In this document: one piece after another, positions 1 to 4,667 of the stretch
Layout of the letters: each line of letters opens with the position of its first letter
How positions within the stretch are numbered: position 1 is the stretch's first letter
Origin: Alphaproteobacteria bacterium
Lineage (GTDB): Bacteria > Pseudomonadota > Alphaproteobacteria > Rickettsiales > RI-342
Direction: 5' to 3'
Length of the DNA: 5,777 nucleotides
Assembly: GCA_020851915.1 (NCBI GenBank)
Contig: JADZBT010000108.1
Coordinates: forward strand, 1-5,777
Made by a program: the position numbers and the translations under genes
Notes under the pieces: generated by a model
What the model saw: only the letters and a program-made list of their open reading frames with translations
Told to the model about the DNA's origin: nothing
Databases searched by the model: none

Positions 1-458
1 CCCAGCGCCTTCGCCTCTTTGTACTCATCGACCGGCTTGGTCGAGGAGAGCGCGAATTTCTGGCCCTTGGTGAATTCCGGTACGAGATAATGGTAGTTCG
101 TGTCGAACCATTTGGTCATCTCCATCGCGGACACGTCCTTGTCCTTGGTCTGGCTGCCGCGCGCCATCGCAAAATAGGTGGCGAGGTCAACGGTCTTGCC
201 GCTGAACCCGTAGCGGGCGGGAACCGCACCCACCAGCGCCGTGGTATCCAGCACCTGATCGTAGAACGAGAAATCATTGGAGGGGATGAAGTCGATGCCC
301 TGCTGTTTCTGCAATTCCCAGTTGGTCTTGCGGATGGTCTTTGCGGCATCCAGCAATTCCTTCTCGGAGAAGTTGCCCTTCCAGTATGCTTCCACAGCCT
401 GTTTCAGTTCGCGCTTCGCGCCAATGCGGGGAAAGCCTAAATTCGCGGATTTAGTCAT
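1..458 (-). CDS. metE: 5-methyltetrahydropteroyltriglutamate-homocysteine methyltransferase (cobalamin-independent methionine synthase), N-terminal part
   Basis: Transfers the methyl group of 5-methyltetrahydrofolate polyglutamate directly to homocysteine, the last step of methionine synthesis, in the cytoplasm and without vitamin B12. The visible 152 residues match the N-terminal barrel of MetE. They start MTKSANLGFPRIG with the family GFPR-G motif, followed by RELKQAVEAYWKGN (residues 16-29), QQGIDFIPSNDFSFYD (52-67) and EMTKWFDTNYHYLVPEF (113-129), all close to the E. coli protein as I remember it. The family is usually about 750-760 residues, so roughly four fifths lies beyond the window edge, including the C-terminal zinc and catalytic residues, which therefore cannot be checked. 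The ATG at 458-456 is chosen because it follows an AAGGA ribosome binding site (469-465) by 6 nt and begins exactly where homology begins. The gene is divergent from the ElbB-type gene. Codon use resembles its neighbours. Identity is secure; completeness is unknown. Confidence 0.95.
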   Translation of the reverse strand, partial: MTKSANLGFPRIGAKRELKQAVEAYWKGNFSEKELLDAAKTIRKTNWELQKQQGIDFIPSNDFSFYDQVLDTTALVGAVPARYGFSGKTVDLATYFAMARGSQTKDKDVSAMEMTKWFDTNYHYLVPEFTKGQKFALSSTKPVDEYKEAKAL

Positions 459-464
459 GGTATA

Positions 465-469
465 TCCTT
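465..469 (-). promoter_or_regulatory. Ribosome binding site of metE
   Basis: On the minus strand AAGGA lies 6 nt before the metE ATG. It sits in an AT-rich stretch, so it is likely unpaired, and it fixes the start codon. Confidence 0.7.
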
Positions 470-480
470 ATATATTTTGT

Positions 481-535
481 CGCAGATTCACTGCGTTTAT
501 AATGCAAATGGGGGTGTCGTGCTACTGCCCGTAGC
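481..535 (-). promoter_or_regulatory. metE 5' leader with two small hairpins
   Basis: If transcription starts near 587, the metE mRNA has a leader of about 130 nt. Two perfect 5-bp stem-loops are visible in it: CGCAG/CTGCG with a 5-nt loop at 481-495, and GCTAC/GTAGC with a 5-nt loop at 521-535. A further GCC-GTAA-GGC mini-hairpin lies at about 555-564. Neither a run of T after a stem nor a recognisable SAM or cobalamin riboswitch core is seen. The structures could be incidental or part of a methionine-responsive leader; function is not shown. Confidence 0.25.
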
Positions 536-578
536 GCAGGATGCGTTGCTGTCTGCCTTACGGCATTCGGGTATTGGA

Positions 579-592
579 CATTTTCCGAAATG
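579..592. promoter_or_regulatory. Inverted repeat overlapping the predicted metE transcription start (candidate operator)
   Basis: CATTT-TCCG-AAATG is a perfect 5-bp inverted repeat with a 4-bp spacer. It lies directly downstream of the candidate metE -10 element, a position where a bound repressor would block initiation. It does not match the MetR consensus that I know (TGAA-N5-TTCA). A similar element precedes the ElbB-type gene at 762-776. Confidence 0.25.
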
Positions 593-593
593 G

Positions 594-602
594 AGTATAA
601 CA
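594..602 (-). promoter_or_regulatory. Candidate extended -10 promoter element for metE
   Basis: Read on the minus strand the sequence is TGTTATACT, an extended -10 (TGN followed by TATACT, 5 of 6 matches to TATAAT). The -35 position, near 617-622, reads ATTAAG and is poor, which fits an extended -10 type promoter. The predicted start, about 587, falls inside a CATTT/AAATG inverted repeat. This is inferred from sequence only. Confidence 0.35.
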
Positions 603-629
603 CATAAACAGCATACCTTAATCGTTACC

Positions 630-694
630 GTCATTCCTGCGAAAGCAGGAATCTAGGGCCACACGCTCTGGATCCCAGCGTTCGCTGGGATGAC
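630..694. repeat. Dispersed palindromic repeat, copy 1 (65 bp)
   Basis: The element begins GTCATTCC and ends GGGATGAC, so its ends are near-perfect inverted copies. Inside are two strong hairpins, ATTCCTGC/GCAGGAAT around a GAAA tetraloop (632-651) and ATCCCAGCG/CGCTGGGAT (672-691), with a weaker central stem between them. A second 65-bp copy lies at 1486-1550. Such repeats are common in alphaproteobacterial intergenic DNA and are thought to be non-autonomous mobile (MITE-like) elements; family membership here is by resemblance. It lies between divergent genes, upstream of both. Confidence 0.85.
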
Positions 695-761
695 AAGGAA
701 CGGTGCTTTTCTAGCGCATTCCAGCCAAATGGTCAATGCGTATTGTATATTTTTATATATC

Positions 762-776
762 ACATTTATTAAATGT
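762..776. promoter_or_regulatory. Inverted repeat upstream of the ElbB-type gene (candidate operator)
   Basis: ACATTT-ATT-AAATGT is a perfect 6-bp inverted repeat with a 3-bp spacer, ending 16 bp before the start codon. A weak promoter may overlap it: -35-like TTGTAT at 743-748 and -10-like TTATTA near 766-771. The surrounding 740-782 stretch is strongly AT-rich. It resembles the CATTT/AAATG repeat at 579-592 in the same intergenic region. Function unproven. Confidence 0.25.
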
Positions 777-792
777 AATATTGGAGTAGGCC

Positions 793-1476
793 ATGACCAA
801 AGTAGCAGTCATACTATCGGGATGTGGGCACATGGACGGCGCGGAGATACGCGAGGCGGTGGTATCGCTGCTGGCGCTGTCGCGTGAGGGGGCGGAGGTG
901 CAGTGCTTCGCCCCGGACATCGCCCAGCATCATGTGGTCAACCACCTGACGGGCAAGGAGATGCCCGAGTCCCGCAACGTGCTGGTGGAAGCCGCCCGCA
1001 TCGCGCGCGGCAAGGTGAAGCCGCTTTCCGAGGCCAAGGCCAAGGACTTCGATGCACTGGTCATCCCCGGCGGATTCGGCGTGGCGAAGAACCTCTCCAA
1101 CCTCGCTTTCAAGGGGCCGGAGGCGCAGGTGCTACCGGACTTCGCGCGCGTGGTGTCGGAATTCCTCGCCCAGCATAAACCCATCGGCGCGATCTGCATC
1201 GCGCCTGCGGTACTGGTCGCGGCGATAGGCCGGGACTACGCCCCCACCGTCACCATCGGCGAGGATAAGGGCACGGCGGAGGCCATCGCGAAAATGGGCG
1301 GCACGCACGTGAACCGCCCCTCCGACGACATCGCCGTGGATGAGAAAAATAATATTGTCAGTTGCTCTGCCTACATGCGTAACGATGAACTGGCCCCCAT
1401 CGCCGACGGCATCGAGAAGCTGGTGAGTAAAGTCATCGCGCTGGCCCAAAGCAGCAAAGCACGGAAGATAGCGTAA
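793..1476 (+). CDS. elbB: ElbB-type glyoxalase, DJ-1/PfpI superfamily (isoprenoid biosynthesis glyoxalase)
   Basis: A 227-residue cytoplasmic protein of the class I glutamine amidotransferase-like (DJ-1/PfpI) fold. It is very similar to E. coli ElbB (about 217 residues), which has glyoxalase III-like activity on small carbonyls and an old, poorly defined link to isoprenoid synthesis. Seen in the sequence are VILSGCGHMDGAEIREA (residues 6-22) with the acidic Glu18, CFAPD (38-42), NHLTGKEMPESRNVLVEAARI (50-70), LVIPGGFGVAKNLSN (89-103), and the nucleophile elbow AICIAPA (133-139) with Cys135 as the expected catalytic cysteine. The pattern of VNRPSDDIAVDEKNNIVSCSAYM (173-195) is also typical. 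The C-terminus has about 10 extra residues, basic and probably disordered. The start is supported by GGAG at 783-786, 6 nt upstream. It is separated from the downstream sulfurtransferase gene by 85 bp containing a palindromic repeat. Family assignment is firm; the physiological substrate is not. Confidence 0.93.
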   Translation: MTKVAVILSGCGHMDGAEIREAVVSLLALSREGAEVQCFAPDIAQHHVVNHLTGKEMPESRNVLVEAARIARGKVKPLSEAKAKDFDALVIPGGFGVAKNLSNLAFKGPEAQVLPDFARVVSEFLAQHKPIGAICIAPAVLVAAIGRDYAPTVTIGEDKGTAEAIAKMGGTHVNRPSDDIAVDEKNNIVSCSAYMRNDELAPIADGIEKLVSKVIALAQSSKARKIA

Positions 1477-1485
1477 ACAAGAAAC

Positions 1486-1550
1486 GTCATTCCAGCGAAC
1501 GCTGGAATCCAGGGCCACAAGCTCTGGATCCCAGCTTCCGCTGGGATGAC
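1486..1550. repeat. Dispersed palindromic repeat, copy 2 (65 bp)
   Basis: Same length and layout as the copy at 630-694, in the same orientation. The hairpins are ATTCCAGC/GCTGGAAT (1488-1507) and ATCCCAGC/GCTGGGAT (1528-1547), with a central CCAGGGC/GCTCTGG stem. Compared with copy 1, the left stem has a T-A pair changed to A-T on both arms, so pairing is conserved. It occupies most of the gap between the ElbB-type and sulfurtransferase genes and may act as a transcription attenuator or an mRNA 3'-end stabiliser for the upstream gene. Confidence 0.85.
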
Positions 1551-1561
1551 AGAAAGAAATT

Positions 1562-2407
1562 ATGACCTCACCCCTCATCTCCACCGCCGATCTCGCCGGG
1601 TTGCTCTATCAGGATAACGTCGCCATTCTCGACGGCTCGTGGTACATGCCCGCCGATAAGCGCGACCCGAAGGCGGAATACGCCGCGCAGCATATTCCCG
1701 GCGCAGTATTCTTCGACATCGACGGCATCCGCGATACGGCAAGCCCCTACCCGCACATGCTCCCTTCCGCCGAAATATTCGCGGCAGCGGTCGGCGCACT
1801 GGGCATCAGCAACGCGCATAAGGTGATCGTATACGACGGCGCAGGATTGTTCAGCGCCGCGCGCGTCTGGTGGATGTTCAAAGTGTTTGGATACGACAAC
1901 GTCGCGGTGCTCGATGGCGGCCTCCCCAAATGGATCGCCGAGGGACGCCCCGTCACCTCCGATGCCGAAACGCCGGAAGCGGCGCTATTCAGCGCCACCC
2001 TGCGCCCCGCCCTACTCCGCACCGTCGCGCAGATGCAAGCGAACCTCGCACATCCCGGCGCGCTGGTCGTGGATGCGCGCTCGAACGCCCGCTTCACCGC
2101 GCAGGAACCAGAACCACGCGCAGGTATGCGTTCCGGCCATATCCCCGGCAGCAAGAATATTCCTTACAAAGCCTTGCTGAATGCCGACGGAACCGTAAAA
2201 GACCCCGCCGCGCTGAAAGCGACATTCGTAGCCGCTGGCGTGAAAGAGAACGCCCCCGTCATCACCAGTTGCGGCTCCGGCGTGACCGCCTCCATCCTCG
2301 CGCTGGGACTGGAACTCACCGGCCACCGCGCCTGGTCCCTCTATGACGGCTCCTGGGCCGAATGGGGCGCGGAGGCGAATGCGGGTGAGTGTCCGGTGGC
2401 ACGTTGA
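1562..2407 (+). CDS. sseA: 3-mercaptopyruvate sulfurtransferase, two rhodanese domains
   Basis: Transfers sulfur from 3-mercaptopyruvate (made from cysteine) to thiols or cyanide, giving pyruvate and a persulfide; cytoplasmic. The 281 residues are the usual family length. An inactive N-terminal rhodanese domain spans about residues 5-135 (ILDGSWYMP 22-30, HIPGAVFFDID 44-54, VIVYDG 88-93, LDGGLPKWIAEGRP 117-130). The catalytic domain spans about 155-278 (VVDARSNARF 169-178, GHIPGSKNIP 192-201, active loop CGSGVTA with Cys237, then DGSWAEWG 262-269). The CGSGVT loop points to mercaptopyruvate sulfurtransferase rather than thiosulfate sulfurtransferase, which usually has CRKGVT. The start codon is preceded only by a weak purine-rich AGAAAG (1551-1556), and a palindromic repeat ends 11 bp upstream, leaving no room for a promoter of its own. 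It is therefore probably read through from the ElbB-type gene or from a promoter inside or before the repeat. Confidence 0.93.
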   Translation: MTSPLISTADLAGLLYQDNVAILDGSWYMPADKRDPKAEYAAQHIPGAVFFDIDGIRDTASPYPHMLPSAEIFAAAVGALGISNAHKVIVYDGAGLFSAARVWWMFKVFGYDNVAVLDGGLPKWIAEGRPVTSDAETPEAALFSATLRPALLRTVAQMQANLAHPGALVVDARSNARFTAQEPEPRAGMRSGHIPGSKNIPYKALLNADGTVKDPAALKATFVAAGVKENAPVITSCGSGVTASILALGLELTGHRAWSLYDGSWAEWGAEANAGECPVAR

Positions 2408-2426
2408 TTTTATTATCAAATTTTTA
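2404..2426 (+). terminator. Weak candidate terminator after the sulfurtransferase gene
   Basis: TTGAT-TTTATT-ATCAA forms a 5-bp AU-rich stem that includes the stop codon and is followed by ATTTTTA. The stem is too weak to be convincing, but the T run is correctly placed. No better terminator is seen before the next gene. Confidence 0.2.
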
Positions 2427-2509
2427 CACAAAAGAAGTGTGATTGCGTTCATATTTTTTTAATATTTTTTCAATATATTGCTTACATATTCGCAGCCTAG
2501 GAGAAACTT
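2408..2509 (+). promoter_or_regulatory. AT-rich spacer, probable promoter region of the 154-residue gene
   Basis: This 102-bp spacer is far AT-richer than the flanking genes, with long T tracts at 2452-2470 and several TAATAT/ATATAT stretches that could serve as -10 elements. TTGCGT near 2443 is a possible -35, but the spacing is not convincing. An AGGAGA ribosome binding site lies at 2499-2504, 5 nt before the next start codon. I cannot place the promoter precisely. Confidence 0.3.
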
Positions 2510-2974
2510 ATGACTGATTCCCCTCCCGAAGATAAGTACTTTGGAGAAAAAGAGCTTCCGCAAGTACTGGAGTCAATGGGTATTCCGAGATTTATAGTAT
2601 TAGAAGACAAAGAGTTACTCCCGCTCGCATTACGCGCGCTGCATAAACATGTAGAAAAAATATACAAACCCACCGCCTTCAATATCGTTCAACTTGATAA
2701 CGGCCACGTTGCTATCGGAAGCGCGGATTCCAATTTTTTTATGGGAATAGGCGAGAACAGCTTATTGTATAAACCGTGGGAACACGCCAGTCGCGCGGAT
2801 CCCATTCCCAACTACGTTGCTGATGCAAAAGATGGAAAAATAGAGCAAGTACGCGCAAGTAACTACACCGTGTCTGTCGAAGAACCACAGGAATTGACCT
2901 GGACGGAAAGAATACGGCAAGGAGCAGCAAATATAGCGCATAAAATTGACGATGTTGCTCACGGCAGATGGTAG
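2510..2974 (+). CDS. Hypothetical protein, 154 residues, unrecognised
   Basis: I do not recognise this protein. It starts with ATG after a good AGGAGA Shine-Dalgarno sequence (5-nt spacing) and ends with TAG. There is no signal peptide or membrane segment, so it is probably cytoplasmic. The first 55 residues are charged and likely helical (ELPQVLESMG, LLPLALRALHKHVEKIY at 36-52). The middle looks like beta structure (FNIVQLDNGHVAIGSADSNFFMGIG at 57-81). The C-terminal 30 residues look like an amphipathic helix rich in charge, ending HGRW. Codon use differs from the neighbours, with frequent AAA, TTA, ATA and GAA, which suggests an acquired or fast-evolving gene. That it is real is supported by the ribosome binding site, by the ORF length in AT-richer DNA, and by non-random amino acid composition. 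It points toward fumC and is separated from it by hairpins. Confidence 0.65.
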   Translation: MTDSPPEDKYFGEKELPQVLESMGIPRFIVLEDKELLPLALRALHKHVEKIYKPTAFNIVQLDNGHVAIGSADSNFFMGIGENSLLYKPWEHASRADPIPNYVADAKDGKIEQVRASNYTVSVEEPQELTWTERIRQGAANIAHKIDDVAHGRW

Positions 2975-3000
2975 CGTCATCGCGGCTCCCGAGGTAAATG

Positions 3001-3032
3001 GGTGCGAGGTGGGGGCGTACCACCTCCACACC
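3001..3032. terminator. Strong hairpin between convergent genes
   Basis: GAGGTGG (3006-3012) and CCACCTC (3020-3026) pair perfectly around a 7-nt loop, and an outer GGTG/CACC stem extends the structure. It starts 26 bp after the stop of the 154-residue gene. There is no following T run, so it would be a pause or Rho-assisted site or an mRNA 3' end rather than a classical intrinsic terminator. Confidence 0.4.
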
Positions 3033-3042
3033 TGAACATACC

Positions 3043-3120
3043 ATACCGGCGCAGGCCGGTATCTTCACCATCAACATTGCGCCGCTGGGAATATAAGATC
3101 CCGGCCTGCGCCGGGATGAC
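3043..3120. repeat. Diverged copy of the dispersed palindromic repeat (copy 3)
   Basis: Two hairpins, ATACCGGC/GCCGGTAT (3043-3062) and ATCCCGGC/GCCGGGAT (3098-3117) followed by GAC, repeat the layout of the 65-bp elements at 630 and 1486. The right arm keeps GATCCC, GC, GC and GGGATGAC, but an A-T pair has become G-C on both sides. The left GTCAT end is missing and the centre is unrelated and longer. The element lies between two convergent genes, where it could terminate transcription from both sides. Confidence 0.65.
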
Positions 3121-3125
3121 ATTTT

Positions 3126-3146
3126 CTAATGCCCAATACCTAATGC
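3126..3146. repeat. Three heptamers at the fumC 3' end
   Basis: CTAATGC, CCAATAC and CTAATGC follow each other directly, so the first and third are identical with a 14-bp period. The block ends at the base before the fumC stop codon (3147-3149). It has the same 7-bp period, and contains the same CATTAG hexamer on the minus strand, as the heptamer array at the fumC 5' end. Confidence 0.4.
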
Positions 3147-4565
3147 CTATTTAGGCCCCAGCATATCCTCTGGCTTTACCCACTCGTCGAACTGCTTTTC
3201 GGTGAGCAGCCCCAGCGACAGGCAGGCGGCTTTCAGCGTCGTGCCTTCGTGATGGGCTTTCTTTGCCGCCTTCGCCGCATTGTCGTAGCCGATATGCGGG
3301 TTGAGGGCGGTCACCAGCATTAGCGATTCATTCATAATTTTTCCGATGCGCTCGCGGTTGGCCTCGATGCCCACCACGCAGTTATCGGCGAAACTCATGC
3401 AGGCATCCGCGATGAGGCGGATGGATTGCAGCACGTTATAGATAATGACCGGCTTGAACACGTTGAGCTCGAAATGCCCGTTGCTGCCGCCCACCGTCAC
3501 CGCGACATGATTGCCCATCACCTGCGCGCAGACCATGGTCATGGCCTCGGACTGGGTGGGGTTCACCTTACCCGGCATGATGGAGCTGCCCGGCTCGTTC
3601 TCCGGCAATGACAGCTCGCCCAATCCGCAGCGCGGGCCACTGCCCAGCAGGCGGATGTCGTTGGCGATCTTCATCAGCGCGGTAGCCGCCGTATTCAAGC
3701 CACCCGACAGCGTCACGAGCTGGTCGTGCGTAGCAAGATAGGCGAATTTGTTGTGCGCGGTCTCAAACGGAAGTTTGGTGATGCTGGCCACTTCCTTCGC
3801 GAACGCCTCGGCAAAGCCTTTTTTGGCATTGAGGCCCGTACCGACCGCCGTACCGCCCTGCGCCAGATAGCGGATGGGATAGGCAACGGCATCGAGGCTC
3901 AGCATCTTCAGCAGGTAATCCATCTGCGCGACGTAGCCGGAGAATTCCTGCCCCAGCGTCATCGGCGTCGCGTCCTGCAGATGCGTACGGCCAATCTTGA
4001 TGATGTCCTTGAATTCGTCCTGCTTCTTCGCCAACGCATCGCGCAGATGCGTGAGCGCCGGAAGCAGCGACCACTGCACCTCGCATGCCGCCGCGATGTG
4101 CATCGCCGTAGGGAACGAATCGTTCGACGACTGGCCCATATTCACATGGTCGTTGGGATGCACGGGCTTCTTGCTGCCCATCGTGCCGCCCAGAATCTCA
4201 ATAGCGCGATTGGAGATGACCTCGTTGACGTTCATGTTGGTCTGCGTACCCGAACCGGTCTGCCACACGACCAGCGGGAAGTTGCCGTCGAGCTTGCCGT
4301 CGATCACCTCGGAGGCCGCCTTCACGATGGCCTCGCCCAGCGCCTTGTCGAGTACGCCCAGCTGCATGTTCACCTTCGCCGCCGCCAGCTTCAGCACACC
4401 GAAGGCGGTGATGAGCGGCTTCGGCATGGTCTCGCCGCCGATCTTGAAATTCATCAGGCTGCGCTCGGTCTGCGCGCCCCAGTATTTATCCGCAGGAACC
4501 TCCAGCGGGCCAAAGCTGTCAGTTTCGGTGCGATGTGCTTGCGTTTTACGGGCGGCCTCTGCCAT
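3147..4565 (-). CDS. fumC: Fumarate hydratase class II
   Basis: Catalyses the reversible hydration of fumarate to L-malate in the TCA cycle, as an iron-free cytoplasmic homotetramer. The 472 residues match the family length of about 465. Family motifs in order: ADKYWGAQTERS (residues 25-36), TGSGTQTNMNVNEV (103-116), GQSSNDSFPTAMH (144-156), GRTHLQDATPMTLGQE (192-207) with His195 equivalent to E. coli His188, LAQGGTAVGTGLN (234-246), and the fumarase/aspartase signature GSSIMPGKVNPTQ (326-338) with the catalytic serine at 327/328. The combination of THLQDATP, VNPTQ and length indicates fumarase rather than aspartase or argininosuccinate lyase. The ATG at 4565-4563 is preceded by AAGGA (4577-4573) with 7-nt spacing. 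The gene is divergent from the glycosylase gene and convergent with the 154-residue gene, so it is likely transcribed alone. Nothing is broken or missing. Confidence 0.97.
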   Translation of the reverse strand: MAEAARKTQAHRTETDSFGPLEVPADKYWGAQTERSLMNFKIGGETMPKPLITAFGVLKLAAAKVNMQLGVLDKALGEAIVKAASEVIDGKLDGNFPLVVWQTGSGTQTNMNVNEVISNRAIEILGGTMGSKKPVHPNDHVNMGQSSNDSFPTAMHIAAACEVQWSLLPALTHLRDALAKKQDEFKDIIKIGRTHLQDATPMTLGQEFSGYVAQMDYLLKMLSLDAVAYPIRYLAQGGTAVGTGLNAKKGFAEAFAKEVASITKLPFETAHNKFAYLATHDQLVTLSGGLNTAATALMKIANDIRLLGSGPRCGLGELSLPENEPGSSIMPGKVNPTQSEAMTMVCAQVMGNHVAVTVGGSNGHFELNVFKPVIIYNVLQSIRLIADACMSFADNCVVGIEANRERIGKIMNESLMLVTALNPHIGYDNAAKAAKKAHHEGTTLKAACLSLGLLTEKQFDEWVKPEDMLGPK

Positions 4566-4568
4566 AGT

Positions 4569-4603
4569 TTAGTCCTTAGTCATTAGTGGTTAGTTGTTAG
4601 TTA
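4569..4603. repeat. Heptamer array, left arm (five TTAGTNN units)
   Basis: Five perfect, uninterrupted TTAGTNN heptamers. The variable dinucleotides are CC, CA, GG, TG and TA in order. The array begins four bases upstream of the fumC ATG and, read on the minus strand, its gene-proximal units contain the fumC Shine-Dalgarno AAGGA (4577-4573). A mirror-image array of five NNACTAA units lies at 4628-4662. Confidence 0.75.
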
Positions 4604-4627
4604 CAGATTTGTAGCACAAGCACGTTT

Positions 4628-4662
4628 CCACTAGCAACTAAGGACTAACGACAAAGGACTAA
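4628..4662. repeat. Heptamer array, right arm (five NNACTAA-type units)
   Basis: Five heptamers in phase, three exact NNACTAA and two with one mismatch (NNACTAG at 4628-4634 and NNACAAA at 4649-4655). Together with 4569-4603 this forms an inverted repeat of arrays around a 24-bp centre (4604-4627). The array includes a near-perfect 13-bp direct repeat, 4640-4652 against 4654-4666, so AAGGACTAA occurs twice. The second copy supplies the glycosylase gene's ribosome binding site. Confidence 0.7.
4653..4658 (+). promoter_or_regulatory. Ribosome binding site that decides the glycosylase start
   Basis: AAAGGA lies only 3 nt before the ATG at 4662 but 9 nt before the ATG at 4668. The latter is in the usual range, so translation more likely begins at 4668, two codons downstream of the longest reading frame. 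Confidence 0.55.
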
Positions 4663-4667
4663 TGACG

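Noticed and set aside
459..625. SAM or cobalamin riboswitch in the metE leader
   Set aside because: No recognisable conserved core or B12 box was found by eye, and the stems present are short; a covariance-model search would settle it.
630..1550. CRISPR array from repeated palindromes
   Set aside because: Only two near copies 850 bp apart with a gene between them; no regular spacers and no cas genes.
1132..1584. Minus-strand frame of 150 codons spanning the palindromic repeat
   Set aside because: Its N-terminal part is encoded by the repeat itself and the rest is antisense to the ElbB-type gene; no protein family recognised.
2012..2452. Minus-strand reading frame of 146 codons opposite the sulfurtransferase
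   Set aside because: Antisense to the rhodanese catalytic domain, no ribosome binding site of note, composition typical of a shadow frame.
3726..4586. Long plus-strand reading frame of 286 codons opposite fumC
   Set aside because: It lies wholly antisense to a clear fumarase gene, is Arg/His-rich without any family motif, and is a typical shadow of GC-rich coding DNA.
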